Source of the DNA: HK1 sp965221725
GTDB lineage: Bacteria; Pseudomonadota; Gammaproteobacteria; HK1
Length of the DNA stretch: 64,000 bases
Direction of reading: 5' to 3'
Assembly (NCBI GenBank): GCA_965221725.1
Contig: OZ244909.1
Location: 2,542,001 to 2,606,000, forward strand
Positions 33,706 to 42,677 of this stretch are shown here, one piece after another. Numbering within the stretch: position 1 is the first letter of the stretch; the number at the start of each line of letters is the position of its first letter. Under the pieces are notes generated by a model. The model was not told the DNA's origin, made no database searches, and was given only the letters and a program-made list of their open reading frames with translations. Made by a program: the position numbers and the translations under genes.

Positions 33706-35091
33706 GATTGGGGGATCACCGGAGGATGATCGTGACGCTACAGACACAACGGGTTCAGACCCTGGAACAGATTCGGCACGTAGCCGAAGGCACCGAGCCG
33801 GTGGACCTCGCCCTCGCCGAGCGAGCCTCGGCCTACGCGTTCATCCGGCGCACCCTGGTGCAGTTCGACTACGCGGCGCTCGGCAAGACGGACAAGGGGG
33901 CGGTGAAAGCGTCCCTGGCGAAGATGACGGGGCTGTCGCGCGCGCAGCTCACCCGGCTGATGGCACAGCACCGCTCGACGGGACGCATCCGCGACCGCCG
34001 CCGCGCCGGGCCGTCGCGTCCCTTCACGAGACGCGACACCGCGGCCGATATCCGCCTGCTCGCCGAGGTCGACACCGCGCTCGGGCAGCGCTGCGGACCG
34101 GCCACCCGGGCGGTGCTGCGCCGCCAGTACGAGGTCTTCGCCGATGCGCGCTTTGCGCGCCTGGCGGGGCTGTCGAACGGGCGCCTGTACAACCTGCGCC
34201 ACTCGCGCACCTACCGCACCCGGCGCAGCGTGTTCACCAAGACCCAGCCCCGGGTCGTGGCCATCGCCGAGCGGCGCAAGCCCCGCCCCGACGGGCAGCC
34301 CGGATTCGTGCGCGTGGACACCGTCCACCAGGGCGACCGCAACGGAGCGAAGGGGGTGTCCCACATCAACACCGTCGATGAGGTCACCCAGTACGGGCAT
34401 CGGCTGCGTGGCGGCCATCTCCGAGCGCTTCCTCGTCCCCGTGCTCGAAGCCCTCATCGAGGCCTATCCGTTTGCGATTCAAGGCTCTCATGCCGACAAC
34501 GGCTCGGAGTCCATCAACCACCGCGTCGCGCGCCTGCTCAACAAGCTCCACATCGGCCAGCTCACCAACTCGCGCGCCCGCCACGGCAACGACAATGCCC
34601 TGGTCGAAGGCAAAAACGGCGCCGTGATTCGCACCTACCTCGGCTGCGACCCCATCCCCCAGCGCTTCGCCCCCCGGGTCAACGCCTTCACCCAAGGGGT
34701 GCTCTCGCCGTCTCTGAACTATCACCGCCCCTGCCTGTTCGCCACCGAGCAACGCGACGCCATCGGTCGCCTGCGCAAGCACTACCGCGACCGCGACGTC
34801 GCCACCCTCTACGAGAAACTGAAGTCACTGCCCAATGCCGCGCGCTGGCTCAAGCCCGGGGGGAGCTTCGAGCACCTCGACACCGTCGCCTACGCCCACA
34901 GCGACCTCGATGCGGCGCGGGCCGTCAACGCCGCGCGCGACGAGCTGTTGCGCGCTTTGGGGCGCGAGTGGGGATGCGCCGCGTAGGGGGGCGTCTACGG
35001 GGCTCTTCGACGGGCTGGGTGTATTCGTTTGGTATCCATCCGGTTCCTAGCTGAGCCTGGTCTTTGGGTCGGTGTTCCGATTCCCCCGATC
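33706..35091. mobile_element. Insertion sequence with a frameshifted DDE transposase
   Basis: Tentative ends are GATTGGGGGATC at 33706-33717 and, read inward from the right, GATCGGGGGAATC (35079-35091). The transposase frame fills most of the element. No target duplication was checked. It lies inside the sbmA-linked island. Confidence 0.55.
33726..34986 (+). pseudogene. Integrase-core (rve/DDE) IS transposase, frameshifted
   Basis: The N-terminal half (MIVTLQTQRVQTLEQIRHV ... HTH part ... FVRVDTVHQGD with the first catalytic Asp) runs to about INTVDEVTQ near 34390. The catalytic second half (GCVAAISERFLVPVLEALI, then HADNGSE with the second Asp, and NALVEGKNG with the Glu) continues in a different frame to 34986. 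A single net frameshift between 34385 and 34410 separates them. HADNGSESINH has Ser where family members usually have Phe. A programmed frameshift is less likely, because no slippery heptamer is obvious. Confidence 0.78.
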
Positions 35092-35182
35092 AGGACGAGT
35101 CGGAACCTCCGATACACAGGCGATTGAAAAATGGTTTGTTTTTCAGGCGACGCGGATCGTGACCTGACATCTATTGGATCCC

Positions 35183-36856
35183 CTATTGGAGTTTTTTTGG
35201 ATCGTCATCGCCTGTTGTCCCAATTCGCCCGGTCTTGCCCATGGCAAACCACCGACCTGCTCGGGTGGCACCGACGACCTGAACTCGGCCTTCGACCGCC
35301 AACTCCCTGAGTAGCCGTTTGACTTGGGCACGCGATAGCGCCGGCAGCACCTGGAGCAGGTCCCTGATCGGAGCCCCTTCCGCACCGCTATCGGTCAGGT
35401 GTCGCATCAACAGCGTCTTGTTGGTCTCCCGATCCAGACCGCGCTTCCGTGTGTAGACGCCGGTACGGCCCAGAGACGAATAGAGGGATCGGGACAGAAG
35501 GTACTGTCTACCCCGTCCTCGGCCCCGCAGTTCTACCGCGCCCGCCTCGACGAGGCCAGGAATTCTGTTGCGCATGGCCTCCGTCAGCGGCTGCTCACGG
35601 ACGATGGCGTCCAGTGCCAGAAAATCATAGGTCGAGAAATTCATAAGCTTCTCGTTACCGAGTCGTTCCAGAAAACGCACGAAGGTCGGATCCCGAATGC
35701 CACCCTCCAGCGTCAGACGAACCTCGTGGGCCGCTGAGCCGGCGAAGTTCGGCAATGGTTTGCCCTGACGAATGGCAGTCTCGACCATGATGTTGAGACC
35801 CTGACCAGACCGTTCCACCAAGCCGACGCGCGCCAAAGCCTCGGCAATGCGTCGATTGCGCGGGTTTTGTTGATCGATGATGTTTTCGGGTCCGATGCCT
35901 GGGGGGAAACCGCCGGGACTGACTATTTCGAGCCGTTGCGCGTACTGGCGCGCGAACACCGAGCCGCCCAATCGATAGTCACGGTGGGAAAGAGCATTGA
36001 GCAGTGCCTCGCGCACCACCGCTTCGTCGAAAGTGGGGATGTCATATCGGAAGAGACCGTCCTGATAGCTCTGGCGGTCGTTGCGCAGGTTGATCCTCTT
36101 CCATAGTCGATCGTGAACCAAAAAGAATCCCTCGCGAAATTCCGCGCGGTCTTGCGCCGGCCCGGAAGCTTCGGACGACCGGTATTCGAAGACGATCTCT
36201 GCCTGCGCCAGGTGTCGTCCAAGAGCGCTTCGGGTTCCAAACAGAATGAGTGCCGCATGGGTCAGCTCACCGTCGATCATCAATTCCGCATCGACCAGTG
36301 TTTGGGTGTCAGTCTGTTGCGCTATGCGTGGACTCCCCGCCTTGCGAGCCCATCTTGACCGGAAATCCTCAAGCGCCGAGGCTGACAAATCAGCGATGCG
36401 CGCGGCACAAGGCTGCGCCGAGAAGTCGGGGCCGGTCTCGTCGAACATGCTCTTGAGTTCCGCGTCCTTGAGCGGAGCCAGTTCATCGCCGGCCCGCTTG
36501 AGATACCGTCCATCCAGGTGCCATGCGGTTCCGGGGAGGCGTGTTGGTACGTGGACGATCAGAACCCGTCGATTATCGTATCGGGATTCTTCGATCGGTA
36601 TGCGCTGGCCAAGTCGTTGGCGGAGACCGGCTTCCGTGCGCCCAGGCTCTGGGAATCCCTGCGTGCCCACGACGGTGCGGGGGCGCTGATCCGAAACCCC
36701 GAGCAGAATCTGGCCGCCGCCTTCGTTGGCCAAAGCCACGCAATATTGAAGCAGTTTCTCGAAACGGTAGTTGTGTCGCGCTTCCTTGAACTCAAGGCGT
36801 ACACCTTCGGGCGCTTCCAGCCATTGCCGGAACTGCTCCCTTGACGTGGTGGTCAT
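35183..36856 (-). CDS. ATP-binding protein with Schlafen AlbA_2 domain
   Basis: 557 residues. The N-terminal AlbA_2 domain (LEFKEARHNYRFEKLLQYCV and GGQILLGVSD) lies around 20-130. A GHKL-like HATPase_c_4 region reads EAVVREALLNALSHRDY and later GLVERSGQGLNIMVETAI. The C-terminus is winged-helix-like. This is the usual layout of AlbA-type putative transcriptional regulators; some relatives are linked to phage defence, most are uncharacterised. Codon and base use are less GC-biased than the flanking core genes. It is the main intact gene of the sbmA-linked island. Confidence 0.8.
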   Translation of the reverse strand: MTTTSREQFRQWLEAPEGVRLEFKEARHNYRFEKLLQYCVALANEGGGQILLGVSDQRPRTVVGTQGFPEPGRTEAGLRQRLGQRIPIEESRYDNRRVLIVHVPTRLPGTAWHLDGRYLKRAGDELAPLKDAELKSMFDETGPDFSAQPCAARIADLSASALEDFRSRWARKAGSPRIAQQTDTQTLVDAELMIDGELTHAALILFGTRSALGRHLAQAEIVFEYRSSEASGPAQDRAEFREGFFLVHDRLWKRINLRNDRQSYQDGLFRYDIPTFDEAVVREALLNALSHRDYRLGGSVFARQYAQRLEIVSPGGFPPGIGPENIIDQQNPRNRRIAEALARVGLVERSGQGLNIMVETAIRQGKPLPNFAGSAAHEVRLTLEGGIRDPTFVRFLERLGNEKLMNFSTYDFLALDAIVREQPLTEAMRNRIPGLVEAGAVELRGRGRGRQYLLSRSLYSSLGRTGVYTRKRGLDRETNKTLLMRHLTDSGAEGAPIRDLLQVLPALSRAQVKRLLRELAVEGRVQVVGATRAGRWFAMGKTGRIGTTGDDDPKKLQ

Positions 36857-37068
36857 GTGGGTTTCCTGACGGACGGCGGCGTTCGCGGGGGCGCGCGATC
36901 AAATCGCACCGTCCGCGCTGGAAGTCTTGCCCAACTGCGGAGGTTGCGCATCCTCGAATCCCCCGACCAGAGCCGGCACCACCGCGCCGATGCTGCGGCG
37001 AATCGGCTCGCTCTCGTCGCCCTATCTGTCGGTGTCATGGAGCGGGCGATGGCCGGGGCGGTGAACAC
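36857..37068. other. Island segment, no confident gene
   Basis: Short opposing frames exist on both strands, with no domain resemblance. With the next small ORF it fills the roughly 620 bp between the AlbA gene and the right direct repeat. Confidence 0.35.
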
Positions 37069-37248
37069 CTACGCGTGAAGCCGGTGGATGGCGTGCGCGG
37101 TGCGAGTCCCCGCGCGGCGGCCGCGGGCCTCAATGGCGAGTTCGATGACGCGCTGATTGGCCGTGGAGTGGGCCGGTGGTGCGGCGTTCTCGACGCCCGC
37201 CCATGGCGCGGGCGAGGCGCGGAAGGTCTTCTGAAGGGTCTTGGACAT
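37069..37248 (-). CDS. Small hypothetical protein
   Basis: 59 residues starting MSKTLQKTFRASPAPWAGVE. The C-terminal half (NQRVIELAIEARGRRAGTRT) could be helical. It has no known family, and the ribosome binding site is not convincing. Listed because the amino-acid composition looks protein-like, unlike the overlapping frames. Confidence 0.3.
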   Translation of the reverse strand: MSKTLQKTFRASPAPWAGVENAAPPAHSTANQRVIELAIEARGRRAGTRTAHAIHRLHA

Positions 37249-37477
37249 AGTCGGATTGTGCCGGATTTGGGCAGGCAAGCGGGCACCGCGCACCGGCGGG
37301 GACGGTTCGCGAACCGCCGCACGGCTTCCGGGCGGTAGCACAGGAACCGGGCATCAGCGACGCAAGGCACGCCGCTCCGTGCGCCGATACGGTCGGCGAT
37401 GCGCTGCGCAGCTTCGCGAAGCTGGTCCATCGTCCAGTCCGCGGCGTGGCCCTCGGTTACGTCCGGGGGTCTATTGC

Positions 37478-37556
37478 CGTTGGTCGGTCAGGCCGGGTCG
37501 GCGCCGCGTTCCATGAAGTCGCGGTCGATCTTCGGGAGGGGCTGGTCGTTGATCGC
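37478..37556 (-). repeat. Right 79-bp direct repeat, within the sbmA 3' end
   Basis: Counterpart of 32452-32530 with two mismatches. This copy is continuous with the intact sbmA gene, so it is the original sequence, and the copy at 32452 is the duplicate. Confidence 0.9.
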
Positions 37557-38846
37557 TGCCTCGAACGCCTGGAGCCGTTTGTAGATGGACAGCAGTTCCA
37601 CGATGGTGGTCCAGGAGTTGACGAGGTACTGGAACGAGTTCTCCACCCGGCCGAAGGCCCGCACGATCTGCTGCATGACCCCGAGGGTGAAGCCGGCGGC
37701 GATGATGGTGGGGCCGAGGGCGATGTAGGGGAGCAGCACTCCCGCTTGGAGATACCCGTAGCGCGCGATGTTGAAGTAGAGGTAGTTGAGGTAGAGCCGG
37801 AAGTAGTTCCGCCGCACGTTGTCGAACAGCTCCGCCACGGTTGGCGGTTGCGCGCGCCCGGCGTCGTCCTCGCCGTAGACGAGCTCCTTGCGGTAGGCAG
37901 CCTCCACCCGCTGATTGCGGAATTCCAGCCCCGGAAGCCGGATGCCGGCAAGGGCGAGGAGGCCGGTCCCGAAGATCGACCACAGGATGGCGACGAACAC
38001 GAGAGCCTGCGGCACCTCCCCGACGATGGGGAGATGGGTGACGAACGATGACAGTCCCCACAGGATCGGGAGGAACGCGATCAGGGTCATCATCGCGTCG
38101 ATGAGACTTACTCCCAGGCCCTCCATGATGGCCGCGAATCGCATGGTGTCCTCCTGCACCCGCTGGGACGCGCCCTCGATGTGACGCACCTGGGGCCACC
38201 GCGACATGTAGTAGTCGTTCATCGCCGTGCGCCAGCGAAAGATGTAGTGACTGACGAAGAAGCGGGTGATCACCGCAACGGTGATCGCGACGAGGGCGAT
38301 CTGCGCGAACGTGAGCAACTGGTTGTAGTACGCCCCGGCCGACACGCGGTGCGGTGCCGCCAGCGCCTGCTGGATGAGGTCGTAGAAGGTCCCGAACCAC
38401 TCGTTGATCATCACGTCGAGCTGCACCTGGAACCAGGTGACGAAGATGATCGCGGCCGATCCGAACACCGACCATCGCGCCCACTTGTGCGGTGAGTACC
38501 AGTACCAGAACGCGAGGAAGAACGTGTAGCAGAGGATCATGTACTGGTAGAGCCAGAACGTCCCGGGGCCCCTGGTGGCGGCCTCGTGGGCGGCCCGCGC
38601 CGCCTCGCGCTCGCCCTGGGCGGCCGCGTGCGCGGCGCGGGCCGACTCGTCCGCGTCCTCGGCCGGTTCGGGCAGTGCTTCCCACTCGGGGAGCTCGGGA
38701 GGGAACTCGTATCCGAACCATCCCCCCAGGCTGAACGATTCCCCGGCATCGCGCGCCAGCGAGAACCAGAACACGACGCAGACGATCGACCAGATCGCGA
38801 AGGACAGGAAGAAGAGTCTGGGTTTCGGAAAGAAGGATTCGAACAC
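37488..38846 (-). CDS. sbmA: Peptide antibiotic transporter SbmA/BacA family
   Basis: 452 residues with several TM helices and the SbmA signature regions WFGTFYDLIQQAL, HIEGASQRVQEDTMRFAAIM, GLEFRNQRVEAAYRKELV and NYFRLYLNYLYFN. The family imports peptides such as microcins, bleomycin and host antimicrobial peptides, driven by the proton gradient, and BacA is important in chronic intracellular symbiosis. An Ala/Glu-rich insertion around residues 55-95 (DADESARAAHAAAQGERE region) makes it longer than the usual roughly 406 residues. The end of the gene is duplicated at 32452. Confidence 0.88.
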   Translation of the reverse strand: MFESFFPKPRLFFLSFAIWSIVCVVFWFSLARDAGESFSLGGWFGYEFPPELPEWEALPEPAEDADESARAAHAAAQGEREAARAAHEAATRGPGTFWLYQYMILCYTFFLAFWYWYSPHKWARWSVFGSAAIIFVTWFQVQLDVMINEWFGTFYDLIQQALAAPHRVSAGAYYNQLLTFAQIALVAITVAVITRFFVSHYIFRWRTAMNDYYMSRWPQVRHIEGASQRVQEDTMRFAAIMEGLGVSLIDAMMTLIAFLPILWGLSSFVTHLPIVGEVPQALVFVAILWSIFGTGLLALAGIRLPGLEFRNQRVEAAYRKELVYGEDDAGRAQPPTVAELFDNVRRNYFRLYLNYLYFNIARYGYLQAGVLLPYIALGPTIIAAGFTLGVMQQIVRAFGRVENSFQYLVNSWTTIVELLSIYKRLQAFEAAINDQPLPKIDRDFMERGADPA

Positions 38847-39099
38847 GGTCTCGCCTCTCGTTCGTGCGGCAGTGGGAAACGGCGGCTTTCGGCTGGAAAC
38901 CCGCCGTCGAGTCGGGGGGGTGCGGCTTCCGTTCCCGGGGTCGTGGCGACCTTGCCCTCGCCGTGACCGCCGGGGCGCGCATGGTACGCCAGCGCCGCGT
39001 TTTCATACGATTGCCCGGCGGCGCGAGCCGCGGTCAGGCTTCCCCCGCTTGTCGATACAATGCGGCGGGCAGACTGTCGCCACCGAGAGGAGCTTCCCG

Positions 39100-40098
39100 A
39101 TGAGTCGCGACGATGGCCACGGCGCCGGCGTGCCCGATGAGCGCAAGCGGGCATTCGGCGAGCGGTACCAGCCCCGCTACTCCGGCGTCGCCACGTTCAT
39201 GCGCCGCCCGCTGCGCGAGGACCCCGACGGGTGGGAGGGCATCGACATCGGCATCGTGGGGGTGCCGTTCGACGGCGGGGTGACCAACCGCCCGGGCGCC
39301 CGGCACGGCCCGCGGCATCTGCGCGATCAGTCCACGCTGATGGGCATGGTGAACCATCGAACCGGCGTGCGCCCCCACGATCTGGCCAGGGCCGCCGACC
39401 TCGGCGATGTGCTGATCGAGGGGGTGTACCGGCTCGATGAAGCCATCGCGGACATCGAACGCTGTTACGACCGCATCGCCGCGGCCGGCCTCGTGCCGCT
39501 CACCGCCGGCGGCGACCACTCCATCACCCTGCCGATCATGCGGGCGCTGGCTCGTGCCCATGGTCGGCCGCTCGGCCTCGTCCACTTCGACGCCCACTGC
39601 GACACGGGGCCGGAGCTGTTCGGGCACAAGCACCATCACGGCGGGCCGTTCAAGGTGGCGGTGGAGGACGGGGCGCTCGACCCGAAGCGCACCATCCAGA
39701 TCGGGATCCGCGGCCCCGCCGAGCCGCTGTGGGGGTTCAGCTACGAATCCGGCATGACCGTCATCCACATCGAGGATCTGTACGCGATGGGGATCCCGGC
39801 GGTGATCGAGAAGGCCCGCGAGGTCGCGGGCGACGGACCGACGTACGTGAGCTTCGACGTCGACGGCCTCGACCCCGTCTACGCGCCCGGGACCGGCACG
39901 CCCGAGGTCGGCGGCTTCACCACCTACGAGGCCCAGCAGATGCTGCGGGGTCTGCGTGGCCTCGACATCATCGCCGGCGACGTGGTCGAGGTGTCGCCGC
40001 CCTTCGACCCCTCGGGCACCACCGGCCTCACCGGCGCTCAGATGATGTTCGAGATCCTGTGCCTGCTCGCGGAAACGGTGGGGAGGAAGAGCGAATGA
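39100..40098 (+). CDS. speB: Agmatinase-family ureohydrolase
   Basis: 332 residues. The start at 39100 has GAGAGGAG 8 nt upstream. The arginase/agmatinase metal motifs are intact: GGDHSITLPIM, FDAHCDTG with HKHHHGG, and SFDVDGLDPVYAPGTGTPE. It hydrolyses agmatine to putrescine and urea, or it may act on guanidinobutyrate or guanidinopropionate; the family cannot be split further by eye. It is convergent with the aminotransferase that follows. Confidence 0.85.
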   Translation: MSRDDGHGAGVPDERKRAFGERYQPRYSGVATFMRRPLREDPDGWEGIDIGIVGVPFDGGVTNRPGARHGPRHLRDQSTLMGMVNHRTGVRPHDLARAADLGDVLIEGVYRLDEAIADIERCYDRIAAAGLVPLTAGGDHSITLPIMRALARAHGRPLGLVHFDAHCDTGPELFGHKHHHGGPFKVAVEDGALDPKRTIQIGIRGPAEPLWGFSYESGMTVIHIEDLYAMGIPAVIEKAREVAGDGPTYVSFDVDGLDPVYAPGTGTPEVGGFTTYEAQQMLRGLRGLDIIAGDVVEVSPPFDPSGTTGLTGAQMMFEILCLLAETVGRKSE

Positions 40099-40134
40099 CC
40101 GACATCGGAGGTAGTCATCGGCTCGCGACGCGGT

Positions 40135-41340
40135 TCAGCCGGAGAGTGATGCGCACGCGCGCTGGATGCGCATGCACGCTTCCTCCAGACGGTCCGTGGC
40201 GAGCGCGTAGGAGAGGCGGAAATGGGGCGAGAGGCCGAACGCCTCGCCGTGTACCACTGCGACCTCCTCGGTCTCGAGCAGGTATTGCGCGAAGTCGCCG
40301 TCGGTCCCGATGGCGCCACCAGCCGGGGTTCGCTTCCCGATCGTGTCGCCACAGTCCACGTAGAGGTAGAACGCCCCCTTCGGCGCGGTGCAGGAGAGCC
40401 CGGTCGCCTGGTTGAGGATCGAGACTCCAAGGTCGCGCCGTTCCTCGAAGACGGCCACGTTGTCCCCGATGAATGCCTGATCCCCGTCGAGCGCCTCCAC
40501 CCCGGCCCACTGACTGATGCTGCACGCCCCGCTCGTGGTCTGCGACTGGACCTTCGACATCGCCGCGATGAGCGCCTTCGGCCCGGCCCCGTAGCCGATG
40601 CGCCAGCCGGTCATGCAGTACGCCTTCGAGAGCCCGTTCATGGTCAGGGTGCGCTCGTGCAGGTCGGGCGCGACCTGCGCCATCGTCGCGAACGGCTCGT
40701 CGCCGTAGACGATGTGCTCGTAGATGTCGTCAGTAAGTACCCACACATGTGGGTGCCGGCGCAGCACCTCGGCCAGTCCCTCCAGGTCCGCGGCCGAGTA
40801 GAACGCACCCGACGGATTGCCCGGGTTGTTGAGAATCAGCCACCTGGTCTTCGCGGTGATCGCGCCGTCGAGCTGTTCGGGGGTCAGCCGGAACGCGTTC
40901 GCGCCGGCGGTCTCGGCCACCACCGGGGTGCCGCCCGCAAGCAGCACCATGTCCGGGTAGCTGACCCAGTACGGGGCGGGGATGATCACCTCGTCGTCCG
41001 GGTCCAGGGTCGCAGTCAGCGCGTTGTAGATGACCTGCTTGCCGCCGTTGCACACCAGCACCTGGTCGGGGGCGTAACGCAGGCCGTTCTCGCGCTCGAG
41101 CTTGCGGCAGATCGCCTCGCGGAACTCGGGGACGCCGGTGATCGGCGGGTACTTCGTCTTGCCGTCGATGATGGCGCGCATCGCCGCGATCTTGATGTTG
41201 TCCGGGGTATCGAAATCCGGCTCCCCCGCGGACAGGGCGATGACGTCGCGGCCGGCTCGCGCCATCTCCATCGCCCTTGCGGAGATCACGATGGAGGGGG
41301 AGGCCTTGATGCGGCTCATGCGTCGGGCGGCGATGGTCAT
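40135..41340 (-). CDS. Aspartate/aromatic aminotransferase (class I, AspB-like)
   Basis: 401 residues from the ATG at 41340, which has AGGAG 7 nt upstream. PLP fold type I. Residues IALSAGEPDFDTPDNIK open the enzyme, NPGNPSGAFYS and NGLSKAYCMTGWRIGYG (Schiff-base Lys) mark the active site, and FRLSYALA contains the carboxylate-binding Arg. It resembles the Ib aspartate aminotransferases of bacteria, some of which also act on prephenate. It lies 227 bp from the enoyl-CoA hydratase gene upstream. Confidence 0.9.
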   Translation of the reverse strand: MTIAARRMSRIKASPSIVISARAMEMARAGRDVIALSAGEPDFDTPDNIKIAAMRAIIDGKTKYPPITGVPEFREAICRKLERENGLRYAPDQVLVCNGGKQVIYNALTATLDPDDEVIIPAPYWVSYPDMVLLAGGTPVVAETAGANAFRLTPEQLDGAITAKTRWLILNNPGNPSGAFYSAADLEGLAEVLRRHPHVWVLTDDIYEHIVYGDEPFATMAQVAPDLHERTLTMNGLSKAYCMTGWRIGYGAGPKALIAAMSKVQSQTTSGACSISQWAGVEALDGDQAFIGDNVAVFEERRDLGVSILNQATGLSCTAPKGAFYLYVDCGDTIGKRTPAGGAIGTDGDFAQYLLETEEVAVVHGEAFGLSPHFRLSYALATDRLEEACMRIQRACASLSG

Positions 41341-41567
41341 CACTGACTCCTGGCAAGGTTTCGGGGGGAGGAGGAGGCGAAGGGCCCCGGACGGCGGGGA
41401 GCAAAGTAGCACGGCGGCGCGACGGCCTTCGAGCGCAGGCGCGACCCGGTCGGGCCGGTTGCGCGGCACCGGGAGTCTCAGCGCCGCGCGGCGGTGCCGG
41501 CCGATCGACCGGTGGCTGGACCGCGGCCGGCTCGGCCGTGCGTTCGGGTCAGCCCGCAAATTTCGGA

Positions 41568-42338
41568 TCAGCCCCGGCGCGTGTAATCGGCCCTGCGCTT
41601 CTCCCTGAACGCGGCGACCCCTTCCGCGTGCTCCCAGGTCGCAGCGCGTTCGATCTGGGTCTCCGCTTCCCGGCGCAGTGCCGCCCGCAACGCCTCGCGG
41701 TCCTCGGTGATCGCCTTGATCGCGGCGTAGCCGCCGAGCGCCGACGCCCCGAGCCGGCGTGCCTGCTCCAGCGCGACTTCCATCACGCCGCGTTCGCCCG
41801 AGAGCATGTCGACAAGGCCGAGCCGATGCGCCTCGGGCGCATTCACCCGCTCCCGGGTGAGCGCGAGCCGGCGCGCGGCGGCCCATCCGATGCGGCGCGG
41901 GAGGGTGTAGGTCAGGCCCCAGTCCGGCACGAGGCCGACGTTCAGGAACGACAGGGTGAACTTCGCGGTCTCGTCGGCGACCACGATGTCGGCGAGGCAG
42001 GCGATGCTTGCGCCCGCCCCCGCCGCATGTCCACGCACCGCCGTGACCAGGGGCTTCGGGAACGTGATGACGGTCTCGGCGACGCGGGCCATCTGCGCGA
42101 GGCGCTCGCGCACCGCCGCCGCATCGTGCGATCCCATCGCCTTCACGTCCCCGCCGGCGCAGAAGTGATCGCCGGCGCCGGTGAGCACCACCGCCCGGAC
42201 CGTGTCGTCCTCCGCCATCGCCACACAGTGCTCGGCCAGGAGATCGCGGACCTCCGGCGAGAGCGCGTTGCGCGCCGCCGGCTGGTCGATGGTGAGCACG
42301 GTGATGCCGTCGTCGAGATCGTCGCGTCGCAGGGTCAT
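41568..42338 (-). CDS. Enoyl-CoA hydratase/isomerase (crotonase fold)
   Basis: 256 residues. The oxyanion-hole segments are FCAGGDVKAMGSH and RGHAAGAGASIACLADIVVA. The canonical catalytic Glu pair is not strictly conserved: the first position reads FLNVGLVPDWG, so the substrate and reaction are open. Typical length for the superfamily. It may belong to fatty- or amino-acid degradation. The ATG at 42338 opens the frame directly on the fold. Confidence 0.85.
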   Translation of the reverse strand: MTLRRDDLDDGITVLTIDQPAARNALSPEVRDLLAEHCVAMAEDDTVRAVVLTGAGDHFCAGGDVKAMGSHDAAAVRERLAQMARVAETVITFPKPLVTAVRGHAAGAGASIACLADIVVADETAKFTLSFLNVGLVPDWGLTYTLPRRIGWAAARRLALTRERVNAPEAHRLGLVDMLSGERGVMEVALEQARRLGASALGGYAAIKAITEDREALRAALRREAETQIERAATWEHAEGVAAFREKRRADYTRRG

Positions 42339-42505
42339 GGCGGATGTCGTCCCAAGTGAACGTCGTTCCGGGGCTGAAGGCGTCGGAGAACTCCGAATTC
42401 TCTTCCGATCCGACTATGCCAGAATTCACCCGTCCCCCGCGGATGGGACTCTCGCGCCCATCGTTGCCGGCGCCGGTTCCCGGGAGCCCGGGGCACCGGC
42501 CAGGG

Positions 42506-42553
42506 TCCTTGCCAGCCAAGATCCTCGCCAGCCAAGGTCCTCGCCGGCTGCGG
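42506..42553. repeat. 16-bp imperfect triple repeat
   Basis: Three units at 42506-42521, 42522-42537 and 42538-42553, based on TCCTCGCCAGCCAAGG with one to five differences. The tract lies in the 263-bp space upstream of tRNA-Lys, just before its presumed promoter. Function unknown. Confidence 0.7.
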
Positions 42554-42563
42554 TCCCCGTCTC

Positions 42564-42583
42564 GGCCGGGTATGATCCCGGCC
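42564..42583 (+). promoter_or_regulatory. Possible tRNA-Lys -10 box inside an inverted repeat
   Basis: TATGAT (42571-42576) is flanked by perfect 7-bp arms GGCCGGG and CCCGGCC. The tRNA begins 26 bp further on, which is right for a tRNA promoter with a short leader. A convincing -35 box was not found. The symmetry may be chance or may mark a regulator site. Confidence 0.35.
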
Positions 42584-42601
42584 CTCGCACGCACTCCACT
42601 C

Positions 42602-42677
42602 GGGCCGTTAGCTCAGTTGGTAGAGCATCTGACTTTTAATCAGGTGGTCGTTGGTTCGATTCCAACACGGCCCACCA
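42602..42677 (+). tRNA. tRNA-Lys (anticodon TTT)
   Basis: 76 nt. GGGCCGT pairs with ACGGCCC, the D-arm contains AGCTCAGTTGG, the anticodon loop CTTTTAA gives TTT, the T-arm is GGTTCGATTCC, and CCA is encoded. Its last 47 bases are repeated perfectly at 57094-57140, so it is probably the attachment site of the island to its right. Confidence 0.95.
42631..42677 (+). repeat. Left 47-bp attachment repeat inside tRNA-Lys
   Basis: From the anticodon arm to CCA, identical to 57094-57140. The identity starts in the anticodon stem and ends exactly at CCA, the usual extent of attB in tRNA-targeting integrative elements. Confidence 0.9.

Larger units (their letters stand above)
32452..37556. mobile_element. 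Putative 5.1-kb island inserted at the 3' end of sbmA
   Basis: Bounded by 79-bp direct repeats, one of which is the intact 3' end of sbmA. The cargo is small ORFs, a coiled-coil membrane protein, an IS with a frameshifted transposase, and an AlbA/HATPase protein. Insertion at a gene's 3' end with duplication of that end is characteristic of integrative elements, but no integrase was recognised, so it is either a degraded element or one mobilised in trans. Confidence 0.6.

Noticed and set aside
33726..34986. Island integrase in the sbmA-linked island
   Set aside because: The DDE rve-type protein is an IS transposase, not a tyrosine or serine recombinase, and it is frameshifted.
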